Assembly: GCA_039810525.1 (NCBI GenBank)
Contig: JBDHXE010000023.1
Location: 1-20,148 of the forward strand
From: JBDHXE01 sp039810525
GTDB lineage: Bacteria; Bacteroidota; Ignavibacteria; Kapaibacteriales; UBA2268
Length of the DNA: 20,148 bases
Direction of reading: 5' to 3'
Below, one piece after another: positions 1 to 5,685 of this stretch. Both the position numbers and the translations under genes were made by a program. The notes beneath the pieces were generated by a model. It ran no database searches, was not told the DNA's origin, and saw only the letters and a program-made list of their open reading frames with translations. Within the stretch, counting starts at the first letter, position 1. Each line of letters begins with the position of its first letter.

Positions 1-1
1 C

Positions 2-331
2 AAAACTGAATTTATTAAAGGAATATGTCAATATTTTTCGGTAGAAGATGTAGTAACAAGTCCTACTTTTGCTTTAATTAATCAATATATTGGATTGAAA
101 GACAATAAAGAATTTAGTATTTTTCATTTGGATTTGTATAGAATTAACAATAGTGCTGAATTAGATGAAATCGGTTTTGTTGAATGTTTAAACGATAATA
201 CAGCAATTAAGTTAATTGAGTGGCCTCAAAATGCAGGCAATAGAATCGTTACGTATAATTATAAAATTAGTATTGAGATAGATAAAAATAACCCTAATAT
301 AAGATATATAGAAATATTAGATAATAACTAA
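2..331 (+). CDS. tsaE: TsaE, tRNA t6A modification ATPase (5'-truncated by window edge)
   Basis: TsaE is the ATPase partner of TsaB and TsaD in making N6-threonylcarbamoyladenosine at A37 of ANN-decoding tRNAs in the cytoplasm. The frame is open from base 2. It begins with Lys-Thr followed by a FIKGI stretch, which fits the residues just after the Gly-rich part of the P-loop, so about 35 N-terminal residues lie outside the window. The conserved SPTF motif follows about 20 residues later (near bases 59-70), then a HLDLYR motif (bases 126-143) and a D-E-I-GF segment, all diagnostic of TsaE. A TTG at base 95 could be misread as a start but lies downstream of the SPTF motif and would remove it. 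It converges on gcvH across a shared hairpin. A Sua5-type gene of the same pathway lies at 10004-10981. Confidence 0.93.
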   Translation, partial: KTEFIKGICQYFSVEDVVTSPTFALINQYIGLKDNKEFSIFHLDLYRINNSAELDEIGFVECLNDNTAIKLIEWPQNAGNRIVTYNYKISIEIDKNNPNIRYIEILDNN

Positions 332-365
332 AAAGCTCCATAACAATGTGTATATGAAGCTTTTT
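330..365 (-). terminator. Hairpin terminator between tsaE and gcvH
   Basis: The 12-base arms at 330-341 and 354-365 pair around a 12-base loop. Read on the minus strand the stem is complete, with one G-U pair, and ends in five T residues 21 bases after the gcvH stop. On the plus strand the same position is a C/A mismatch. The hairpin therefore looks adapted mainly to gcvH, but probably also stops tsaE transcripts, because T-runs occur on both sides. Confidence 0.75.
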
Positions 366-385
366 AATTAATTTAGATTTTATTA

Positions 386-766
386 TTATTTCTCTATAAA
401 TGCTTTGTAGGCATCTGCATCCATTAAAGATTCAATTTCGGATAGATCAGAGATTTCAAATTTAACTATCCAGCCATTTCCATAAGGATCGGAATTAACA
501 ATTTCTGGCTCATCGTTAAGAGGTTGATTGACTTCTATAATCTTGCCCGTAACTGGTGAAAATAATTCAGCGACAGTTTTTACAGCTTCGATTGTACCGA
601 ATGATTCTCCCTTTTTTACAGAAGCAGATTGGTTAGGTATATCTACATAAACTATATCTCCTAATTCTCCTTGGGCATGTTCGGTAATGCCTACTGTACC
701 AATATTGCCATCTATTTTGATCCATTCGTGATCGTCGGTATATCTTAAGTATTGAGGGAATTCCAT
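386..766 (-). CDS. gcvH: Glycine cleavage system H protein
   Basis: This is the lipoyl carrier of the glycine cleavage system. It shuttles the aminomethyl group from the P protein to the T protein and is reoxidised by the L protein. At 126 residues it has the usual family length. The N-terminus has the family pattern R-Y-T-x-x-H-E-W (residues 8-15), followed by GITEHAQGELGDIVYV (26-41). The lipoyl-attachment lysine is K63 in the segment G-T-I-E-A-V-K, followed by the S-P-V-T-G turn. The ATG is supported by an AGGAG six bases upstream (773-777). The gene stands alone: gcvP and gcvT are not in the window, and accC lies 59 bases upstream in the same direction. A -7 element and a terminator suggest a monocistronic unit. 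The call is secure. Confidence 0.97.
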   Translation of the reverse strand: MEFPQYLRYTDDHEWIKIDGNIGTVGITEHAQGELGDIVYVDIPNQSASVKKGESFGTIEAVKTVAELFSPVTGKIIEVNQPLNDEPEIVNSDPYGNGWIVKFEISDLSEIESLMDADAYKAFIEK

Positions 767-806
767 ATTTATCTCCTAATTAATATTGTAAGGTTTACTA
801 ATTTTT

Positions 807-814
807 CAAATATA
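807..814 (-). promoter_or_regulatory. Candidate -7 element for gcvH
   Basis: On the minus strand the octamer TATATTTG matches the TAnnTTTG -7 consensus of Bacteroidota. It lies about 40 bases upstream of the gcvH ATG and just after the accC stop. No TTTG is found 19 bases further upstream, so only half of the promoter is supported. Confidence 0.45.
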
Positions 815-825
815 AATAAAATTTA

Positions 826-2169
826 TTAAAGTGAGTTCCAATCATGCCGCTCTAAATATTTTGTATCGATATTTCCATCAATAAAATCTTTATTTTGCAT
901 CATTTTTTTGTGAAAAGGTATTGTAGTCTTGATACCTTCTATTATAAATTCATCTAATGCCCGATACATTTTAGCAATTGCTTCTAATCTAGTAGGCGCA
1001 GTTGTTATTAATTTTGCTATTAAAGAATCGTAGTTTGGAGGAATAATGTATCCTTGATAAGCATGGCTATCTACTCTGACTCCATGACCTCCGGGTGCAT
1101 GAAAAACATCGATTCTACCTGGGCTTGGTCTAAAATTATTTTCTGGATCCTCAGCATTTATCCTGCACTCTATAGAATGAAATAGAGGATCTGATTTTTT
1201 TAGAGATAATTTTTCGCCAGAGGCAACCAGAATTTGCTCTTTAATTAAATCAATGCCAAGAGATTGCTCTGTTACAGGGTGCTCTACTTGTATTCTGGTA
1301 TTCATTTCCATAAAATAAAAATTTAGATCATTGTCTACCAAATATTCTATTGTACCTGGTCCATAGTACCCAACAGCTTTTGCACCAAGCTCGGAGGCAT
1401 CTCCCATTTTGGTTCTTAGTATTTTATCAACTACCGGAGAAGGAGCTTCTTCAATTAATTTTTGATGTCTTCTTTGAGTGGAGCATTCTCTTTCGTTTAA
1501 ATGAATAATATTACCATATTTATCGCCAAATACTTGAATTTCAATGTGCCTTGAACCTATAACTAATTTTTCCATATATAAGTCTGGATTTCCAAAAAAA
1601 GAACTTGCTTCGCTCTGAGCTATTTCGAATGCAAATCTTAATTCATTCTCGTTTTGGACCATTCTCATACCTTTGCCACCGCCACCAGCTACTGCTTTTA
1701 GCATTATTGGGTAACCAATTTCTTTAGCTGTTTTAAGTGCTTCATCGTAATCTTTCAAAATACCTATGCTCCCGGGTACAACTGGTACTCCAGCATTTCT
1801 CATAGTTTCTTTTGCAACTGATTTATTACCCATTTTTCTAATAGCTTCCGCACTCGGGCCAATGAATGTAATGCCATGATCATTGCAAATATCAACAAAT
1901 CTATCATTTTCGGCTAGAAATCCATATCCTGGATGAATAGCATCAGCATTAGTTATAATTGCAGCAGATATAATAGAAGGAATATTTAAGTAGCTATTTT
2001 TACTAAGTGCTGGACCTATACAGACAGCTTCATCAGCAAATTTAACGTGCAAAGAATTTGCATCTACTTCCGAATAAACTGCAACAGTAGCTATACCTAA
2101 TTCCTTACAAGCTCTTATTATTCGTAACGCTATTTCTGATCTATTAGCAATTAAAATCTTCTTAATCAT
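826..2169 (-). CDS. accC: Biotin carboxylase subunit of acetyl-CoA carboxylase
   Basis: AccC is an ATP-grasp enzyme that carboxylates biotin carried on AccB, using ATP and bicarbonate. This is the first half-reaction of malonyl-CoA synthesis for fatty acids. At 447 residues it matches E. coli AccC (449). The Gly-rich ATP loop GGGGKGM is at residues 162-168. Counterparts of the E. coli catalytic and ligand residues are visible: K116, K158, H235-Q-K237, E275, and E288, N290, R292 and E296 in the FMEMNTRIQVEH motif. The N-terminal I-A-N-R-x-E-I-A pattern is intact. The start codon comes three bases after the accB stop, so translation is probably coupled. The carboxyltransferase genes accA and accD are not here. 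No pyruvate carboxylase or propionyl-CoA carboxylase fusion is present, and the stand-alone length plus the accB neighbour favour AccC. Confidence 0.97.
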   Translation of the reverse strand: MIKKILIANRSEIALRIIRACKELGIATVAVYSEVDANSLHVKFADEAVCIGPALSKNSYLNIPSIISAAIITNADAIHPGYGFLAENDRFVDICNDHGITFIGPSAEAIRKMGNKSVAKETMRNAGVPVVPGSIGILKDYDEALKTAKEIGYPIMLKAVAGGGGKGMRMVQNENELRFAFEIAQSEASSFFGNPDLYMEKLVIGSRHIEIQVFGDKYGNIIHLNERECSTQRRHQKLIEEAPSPVVDKILRTKMGDASELGAKAVGYYGPGTIEYLVDNDLNFYFMEMNTRIQVEHPVTEQSLGIDLIKEQILVASGEKLSLKKSDPLFHSIECRINAEDPENNFRPSPGRIDVFHAPGGHGVRVDSHAYQGYIIPPNYDSLIAKLITTAPTRLEAIAKMYRALDEFIIEGIKTTIPFHKKMMQNKDFIDGNIDTKYLERHDWNSL

Positions 2170-2172
2170 AAA

Positions 2173-2664
2173 TTATTCCGCTTTTATTAAGAAAAGGGGC
2201 TGATTAAATTCGACTGGCTTGCCATTTTCTACCAAAATCTTTTCGATGATACCGTTTTTATCGGATTCAATTTCATTCATTAGTTTCATAGCTTCTATTA
2301 TACACAAAGTATCGCCAGATTTAATTTTACTACCAATTTCTACAAAAGAGGGTGAATCGGGCGATGGAGCTCTGTAAAAAGTACCTACAATAGGCGAATA
2401 TATAGTATGATAGTTTTCTGTAGAATTACTCTTAGTGTCGGTTACTTGAATAGTAGTATCTTTTGTAAGAGAAGATTGATTATTGGGATTATTATATGCT
2501 TGAGGAATTTCTGATTCTGGAATAATTGGAGAAATATAATTTACTTTTTGATTAGAAGTCTTAGCAGATAATTTAATATAAACTCCTTCTTCATCTATTT
2601 CTAAATTTGTTGCTTTACTTTCGTCAAAAATCTTTACTAACCTTCTTAAATAATTTAAATCCAT
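2173..2664 (-). CDS. accB: Biotin carboxyl carrier protein (BCCP)
   Basis: AccB carries biotin between the biotin carboxylase and carboxyltransferase active sites of acetyl-CoA carboxylase. From the ATG at 2664 it is 163 residues. The N-terminal helix (D-L-N-Y-L-R-R-L-V) resembles the BCCP N-terminal region, and a low-complexity Asn/Ser/Thr/Pro linker follows at about residues 45-85. The C-terminal biotinyl domain (about 86-163) has the canonical E-A-M-K-L-M-N-E motif, with biotinylated lysine K127. The frame is open four codons further to a TTG at 2676. That TTG overlaps the GGAG (2671-2674) lying six bases before the ATG, so the ATG is chosen. The gene is followed three bases later by accC. 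It lies 68 bases downstream of tRNA-Cys with no obvious terminator or promoter between. Confidence 0.95.
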   Translation of the reverse strand: MDLNYLRRLVKIFDESKATNLEIDEEGVYIKLSAKTSNQKVNYISPIIPESEIPQAYNNPNNQSSLTKDTTIQVTDTKSNSTENYHTIYSPIVGTFYRAPSPDSPSFVEIGSKIKSGDTLCIIEAMKLMNEIESDKNGIIEKILVENGKPVEFNQPLFLIKAE

Positions 2665-2670
2665 AAATAT

Positions 2671-2674
2671 CTCC
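2671..2674 (-). promoter_or_regulatory. Ribosome binding site that fixes the accB start
   Basis: GGAG on the minus strand lies six bases before the ATG at 2664. The in-frame upstream TTG (2674-2676) overlaps this site and so cannot be the start it serves. Confidence 0.7.
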
Positions 2675-2732
2675 AAATTAATTATAAATATATGATTGAA
2701 TATTAAAACGAGAAATTATTTTAAGGTATTTG

Positions 2733-2803
2733 AGGTGACGAGAGGATTCGAACCTCCGTAGGCGGTTTTGCAGACCGCAGCCTAGCCACTCGGCCACGTC
2801 ACC
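2733..2803 (-). tRNA. tRNA-Cys (anticodon GCA)
   Basis: This is a complete 71-base cloverleaf on the minus strand. The acceptor stem GGTGACG pairs with CGTCACC, and the discriminator is U, as expected for tRNA-Cys. The anticodon loop CTGCAAA carries GCA on a GCGGT/ACCGC stem. The T-loop TTCGAAT is closed by GAGG/CCTC-type pairing. The 3' CCA is not encoded (the next bases are CAA), so it must be added post-transcriptionally. A strong promoter lies immediately upstream, and accB follows downstream on the same strand. Confidence 0.96.
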
Positions 2804-2814
2804 ATAAAGTACAA

Positions 2815-2845
2815 CAAAAGTAATCAATATTTTATAATTGACAAA
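2815..2845 (-). promoter_or_regulatory. Promoter of tRNA-Cys, TTTG-N19-TACTTTTG
   Basis: On the minus strand a -33 TTTG (2842-2845) is separated by exactly 19 bases from TACTTTTG (2815-2822), a full match to the Bacteroidota TAnnTTTG -7 element. Transcription would start near 2808, a few bases before the mature tRNA 5' end at 2803. Confidence 0.85.
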
Positions 2846-2858
2846 GTAAATTTTTCTT

Positions 2859-2889
2859 TTTGATAATTTTAATAAAAACATTACTTTTG
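2859..2889 (+). promoter_or_regulatory. Promoter of tRNA-Leu, TTTG-N19-TACTTTTG
   Basis: The -33 TTTG (2859-2862), a 19-base spacer and TACTTTTG (2882-2889) repeat the tRNA-Cys promoter pattern on the other strand. Transcription would start near 2896, just before the tRNA at 2903. Confidence 0.85.
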
Positions 2890-2902
2890 CAATCAAATTT
2901 AT

Positions 2903-2985
2903 GCGGAAGTGGTGAAATTGGTAGACACGCCATCTTGAGGGGGTGGTGCCCAATGGGCGTAGGGGTTCAAGTCCCCTTTTCCGCA
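2903..2985 (+). tRNA. tRNA-Leu (anticodon GAG)
   Basis: This is an 83-base class II tRNA. The acceptor GCGGAAG pairs with TTTCCGC (one G-U), and the discriminator is A. The anticodon stem CCATC/GGTGG holds the loop TTGAGGG, giving anticodon GAG for CUU and CUC codons. A long variable arm (TGCCC-AAT-GGGCG type) is present, and the T-arm AGGGG/CCCCT closes TTCAAGT. CCA is not encoded. It is transcribed divergently from tRNA-Cys and ends before a strong terminator at 3041. Confidence 0.96.
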
Positions 2986-3040
2986 CAAAAGCGAAGGTTT
3001 TAATAGATTTAATTATTTAATTGGTTATATATTTATTAAG

Positions 3041-3077
3041 AAGTCCCACAGCTCGAGGTTGTGGGACTTCTTTTTTT
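3041..3077 (+). terminator. Strong intrinsic terminator downstream of tRNA-Leu
   Basis: The 10-bp perfect stem (arms 3041-3050 and 3060-3069) with a 9-base loop is followed by C-T7. It serves the tRNA-Leu transcript. Read on the minus strand it is also a hairpin, so it may additionally stop transcripts of the leftward gene ending at 3168. Confidence 0.88.
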
Positions 3078-3167
3078 GCTAAAATTACTGATTAATTAAA
3101 TCACACACATTATATAAATTAGTTAAATAGAGTTTTTTACTATGTTAAAAATAGCTCATTCTAAAAT

Positions 3168-4004
3168 CTATTTATATTTTTTAGGATTTGCTTTTATATC
3201 TTCAATTAAATTATTTTTTATATTTTTCATCATTTGTATATCTTCATCTACTAACTTTTCAATTTGTGCATCTGATAATGTTTTTAAAAGTTCAGGTTGT
3301 TTGTCTTTTAGTTTTGTAATAATCTTCTCTTTCAGTTTTTTTCTTATTTCTAATAAATATTGTGGGTCGTCAATTTTATCAATATGGATAGTTTCTGAGT
3401 TGTTATTATTCTCTATTGATGTGTTTAAACCTTGACTTGCAAAGTTCTTTAAACTATTAGCTAATGTTTTGATATTAATAGTAAACACTAACATTGTATC
3501 TTTATTGATATTAATTAAAGTATCCGGAGCAAGATAATTAGCAATTGTACTGCCGAATATATCTAATAATTGCGTTTTTCTCAAATCATATAATGAAAGT
3601 GTATCTTGCATAAATTCATCATTTGACGAATTTAATATTTCATCACAAAGTTGAATAGCTCTTTCTTCATATTTTGAATTGGCATTCTTAATCGAACTCC
3701 CATTATGATGATAGATAAAAGCGGCATAATATTTACTTATTTGCGAGGACAATAAAGAATCATTATCAATACTAATTATTTTAGATAATCTGATAGAATC
3801 ATTAGTATTTAATAAATCTATTGGCATAGTTTTTAAACTATCAAGCAGAAAACCTCTATCATTTTGGTCAGATTTATAAATTTCTTTTAATACACTATCT
3901 ACATTATTCATTTTAATTTGGCAAAAAGCGTAATCAAATGGTAAAAACCAATATAGCATACTTAAAATAAAAATAAATTTAATAGATTTTAATATTATGA
4001 TCAT
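3168..4004 (-). CDS. Exported protein of unknown function
   Basis: I do not recognise this 278-residue protein with confidence. It opens with Met-Ile-Ile-Ile-Leu-Lys and a hydrophobic stretch (about residues 8-28) ending near A-F-C-Q, which fits a signal peptide. The mature part is Asn/Asp/Lys/Ser-rich and predicted to be mostly helical. Residues about 34-115 include an S-D-Q-N-D-R segment, a later Y-H-H-N-G and a K-Y-E-E-R-A. This faintly recalls the DUF6624 pattern (DQxxR followed by QHxD), but only weakly. The C-terminal third (about 215-278) is a charged, Lys/Glu-rich helical region that could be a coiled coil. The ATG has a GAGG about nine bases upstream. A stable hairpin lies just upstream, between this gene and the next. 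Likely periplasmic or outer-membrane associated; function unknown. Confidence 0.75.
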   Translation of the reverse strand: MIIILKSIKFIFILSMLYWFLPFDYAFCQIKMNNVDSVLKEIYKSDQNDRGFLLDSLKTMPIDLLNTNDSIRLSKIISIDNDSLLSSQISKYYAAFIYHHNGSSIKNANSKYEERAIQLCDEILNSSNDEFMQDTLSLYDLRKTQLLDIFGSTIANYLAPDTLININKDTMLVFTINIKTLANSLKNFASQGLNTSIENNNNSETIHIDKIDDPQYLLEIRKKLKEKIITKLKDKQPELLKTLSDAQIEKLVDEDIQMMKNIKNNLIEDIKANPKKYK

Positions 4005-4027
4005 ATAAATAACCTCATTTTAACTGT

Positions 4028-4055
4028 GAGGACTGGTTACTTAAAACCAGCCCTC
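4028..4055 (-). other. Stable intergenic RNA hairpin between two unknown genes
   Basis: Arms 4028-4038 and 4045-4055 form an 11-bp stem around a 6-base loop. On the minus strand every position pairs (one G-U). On the plus strand the same position is an A/C mismatch, so the structure fits a leftward transcript. It begins nine bases after the stop of the 4064-4588 gene and ends 24 bases before the start of the 3168-4004 gene. No T-run follows on the minus strand, so it is a poor terminator there and may instead be an attenuator or an RNA-stability element. Confidence 0.6.
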
Positions 4056-4063
4056 TTTTAATT

Positions 4064-4588
4064 TTAAATAGGTTGTAAAGTTTCTAAACTGATTGTAACA
4101 TCAAAATCACAGAGATCAACATCAAACAACCCCCATATAATGCTAATATCCTTAACCCCTCTAATTCTCAAAGTATGGTTGACATCATCTTTTGTTACTT
4201 TTACATCATGATAAGTTGTATCAATAAAACTATAACTCTGATTATTGGGTCCCCCACCATACTTCAACCCATCATTAGACAAACTGCCAGTAGCTAAAAT
4301 ATTAGAATTTATATCCCATATTTCATACCCACTAAAATTGTTTCCTAGTATTGATACTACTAAAATTGCAAAGCTACCTTGATTAGAAACTGGATCTATT
4401 CCAGCTAAAAAACTTACAATTCTTTTATTGGGTGCAACTTGTGCTTTGACCCACTCATTTGCAATAAGATGATATGATTTAAATCCGTTAGAAATAGCTT
4501 CCGTAGCTGTTTCTCTTGAAAATATCACGCCATATACTTTTTCGAAATCACAAATGTTTCCATTAAAATCTAAAATACCTTGTAACAT
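4064..4588 (-). CDS. Hypothetical protein, 174 aa, no recognised family
   Basis: I do not recognise this protein. It starts Met-Leu-Gln-Gly-Ile-Leu-Asp-Phe with no signal peptide or membrane segment, so it is probably cytoplasmic unless exported by a C-terminal or non-classical route. The composition is mixed alpha/beta to beta-rich. It has a Gly/Asn-rich loop (Y-G-G-G-P-N-N-Q, about residues 109-116) and a strand-like C-terminus with alternating Asp/hydrophobic residues (about 150-174). It has only two cysteines (residues 13 and 160). The ATG has only a weak GGAAAA upstream. A TAnnTTTG element lies about 30 bases upstream, and a hairpin follows the stop. It stands in the least conserved-looking part of the window between tRNA genes and topA. 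A strain-specific gene is possible, but nothing visible proves transfer. Confidence 0.65.
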   Translation of the reverse strand: MLQGILDFNGNICDFEKVYGVIFSRETATEAISNGFKSYHLIANEWVKAQVAPNKRIVSFLAGIDPVSNQGSFAILVVSILGNNFSGYEIWDINSNILATGSLSNDGLKYGGGPNNQSYSFIDTTYHDVKVTKDDVNHTLRIRGVKDISIIWGLFDVDLCDFDVTISLETLQPI

Positions 4589-4969
4589 ATTAATTTTCCA
4601 TAAATATTATAAAAATAACCAAACATACAACTTAACATATAGTACTTATTTACATCAATACTTCGAAAGTTAAATAGATGGACCACGAGCCCGTCTTGGA
4701 AATTTTAATTTGAATTTTGATTTATTACAATAATATTGGTAGTGTACGTCAATGTATAGTACCGAAGTACCGAAGTATCTATTTGTACATTTGGATTTCA
4801 TTTCTATCGTTAAAATCATTTTTATAAAATCAGCTATTTACACTTTTGCAACTTAATTAATTTCACTTATATATGCAAGAGGTATTTTTAAAGATTAATT
4901 ATTTTTTTTAGTTTTATTATAAAAAATTCTTTAATTAATATAATATATGATTTTTGATAGCTCAAAACA
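4589..4969. other. Gene-free AT-rich stretch with a GC patch and short repeats
   Basis: No credible ORF or known RNA is visible. Three things stand out. A GC-rich patch near 4678-4701 can fold into a small imperfect hairpin (CCA-x-GA / TC-x-TGG). A tandem direct repeat of GTACCGAA lies at 4759-4774. Related CGAAGTAT and ATACTTCG octamers lie in opposite orientation at 4771-4778 and 4658-4665, and AAATAGAT and ATCTATTT at 4672-4679 and 4777-4784. The rest is simple A/T sequence. It may hold the promoter of the leftward 174-aa gene and decayed sequence. Confidence 0.5.
4620..4627 (-). promoter_or_regulatory. Candidate -7 element for the 174-aa gene
   Basis: The minus-strand octamer TATGTTTG matches TAnnTTTG and lies about 31 bases before the ATG at 4588. 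There is no TTTG at the expected -33 position, so support is partial. Confidence 0.35.
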
Positions 4970-5003
4970 ATAAAGGCTGACTTAAATAAAAATCAGCCTT
5001 TAT
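4970..5003 (-). terminator. Intrinsic terminator of the Cys-rich protein gene
   Basis: An 11-bp perfect stem (arms 4970-4980 and 4993-5003) with a 12-base loop lies 37 bases after the stop codon. On the minus strand it is followed by ATTGTTTT, a moderate T-run. Confidence 0.75.
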
Positions 5004-5040
5004 AATTATTATATTATACTAATTTAATACGTATAATTAT

Positions 5041-5385
5041 TTATTTGTTTGGTGTTTCAGCAACAGTTTTTACTTCACTTGTTTCATTTTTAGCTTCTAC
5101 TTTTGTATCTTTAGAGGTAGTGCAGCATGAGCCTTTAGAATTCTTCAATGAAGCTGTTTTCTTATCAGAGCAAGATTTCATATCAGAACAAGTCTTAGTA
5201 TCACAATCTTCCTTAGATTCTTTTAAAGCTGTTTTTTTAACACTTGTTTCGCAAGAAGTATTTTTAGCTTTTGTAGAGCAGCATGATTTAGAATTAGATG
5301 CAGTTTTGTCGCACGCGAACATATTTGCTGAGCTAAGAGCAAACACAAATATAACGACAGCAGCAAGAATTTTTAATTTGTTCAT
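5041..5385 (-). CDS. Small exported Cys/Lys-rich protein, function unknown
   Basis: This 114-residue protein has a clear N-terminal signal: Lys-containing n-region, hydrophobic core at residues 6-18, and cleavage near A24-C25. C25 could be lipidated, although the box is not canonical. The mature part is almost entirely Lys, Ser, Thr, Glu, Asp and Cys. The nine cysteines are at 25, 35, 36, 45, 61, 66, 72, 87 and 88. Two CC pairs sit in similar contexts (S-K-S-C-C-S-T-K and K-G-S-C-C-T-T-S), suggesting an internal duplication, and a C-D-T-K-T-C-S-D / S-C-S-D stretch lies between them. The Cys-free tail (89-114) is acidic/Lys-rich and probably disordered. The ATG has AAGGAG five bases upstream. 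The gene has its own full-consensus promoter and terminator, so it is a single-gene unit. Metal or thiol chemistry in the periplasm is a guess from composition only. Confidence 0.85.
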   Translation of the reverse strand: MNKLKILAAVVIFVFALSSANMFACDKTASNSKSCCSTKAKNTSCETSVKKTALKESKEDCDTKTCSDMKSCSDKKTASLKNSKGSCCTTSKDTKVEAKNETSEVKTVAETPNK

Positions 5386-5453
5386 AAGAACTCCTTTTAG
5401 AAATTAATAATAATATAAGGACAAATTTTTCTAATTATCTAATTAATTTATCA

Positions 5454-5484
5454 CAAATATAATGTATAGACATATTAAATCAAA
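5454..5484 (-). promoter_or_regulatory. Promoter of the Cys-rich protein gene, TTTG-N19-TATATTTG
   Basis: On the minus strand the -33 TTTG (5481-5484) and -7 TATATTTG (5454-5461) are exactly 19 bases apart, the same spacing as in both tRNA promoters. The predicted start near 5447 gives a leader of about 60 bases before the ATG at 5385. Confidence 0.8.
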
Positions 5485-5653
5485 ATAAGTTACATATAAA
5501 AATTAAATATTTGTTGAATTACGTTATTTTATTATAAAATTAAATATTAAGCATTGATTTTGAGGAGTATTAATAAATTAAATATTGCTCTTGAAATAAT
5601 ATATAAATTTATAGAAGTCAAAATTAATTATACCTATGCTATTTTTAGCAAAT

Positions 5654-5685
5654 TTAACAATATTTGTTAATGAATTGCAATTCAT
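5654..5685. promoter_or_regulatory. Two abutting perfect palindromes upstream of topA
   Basis: Palindrome one (5654-5670) has perfect 7-base arms TTAACAA / TTGTTAA around TAT. Palindrome two (5670-5685) is an uninterrupted 16-base perfect palindrome ATGAATTG / CAATTCAT. They share base 5670 and end 60 bases before the topA ATG. There is no T-run, so they are not terminators. They resemble operator sites for a dimeric regulator. A TTTG at 5663-5666 inside the first palindrome could be a -33 element, with a poor -7 (TAAAATAT) at 5685, but this promoter is weak by consensus. Confidence 0.5.

Noticed and set aside
2678..2986. A 102-codon open frame on the minus strand across both tRNA genes
   Set aside because: It is the translation of tRNA-Leu and tRNA-Cys plus their promoters (a familiar artefact beginning R-G-L-E-P-L-R). 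Both tRNAs fold completely and have their own promoters.
3142..3435. A 97-codon hydrophobic open frame opposite the exported protein gene
   Set aside because: Its Phe/Ile/Ser richness is the complement of a Lys/Asn/Asp-rich gene, and it has no ribosome site or family features.
4658..4784. Long-range stem between the ATACTTCG/AAATAGAT block and the CGAAGTATCTATTT block
   Set aside because: The two pairs of octamers are in an order that cannot pair at the same time, so a single stem or IS-end interpretation fails. Kept only as a repeat observation.
2903..5040. Possible integrated element at the 3' end of tRNA-Leu
   Set aside because: No second copy of the tRNA 3' end, no integrase and no inverted or direct terminal repeats are visible downstream. 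A terminator follows the tRNA normally.
5045..5407. A 120-codon open frame on the plus strand opposite the Cys-rich protein gene
   Set aside because: It is the antisense of a low-complexity Lys/Ser/Cys gene. The minus-strand frame has a signal peptide, ribosome site, promoter and terminator; the plus frame has none.
5553..5665. A short open stretch of about 35 codons preceded by GAGGAG
   Set aside because: Only TTG or ATT are available as starts, the peptide has no recognisable features, and its end runs through the first palindrome.
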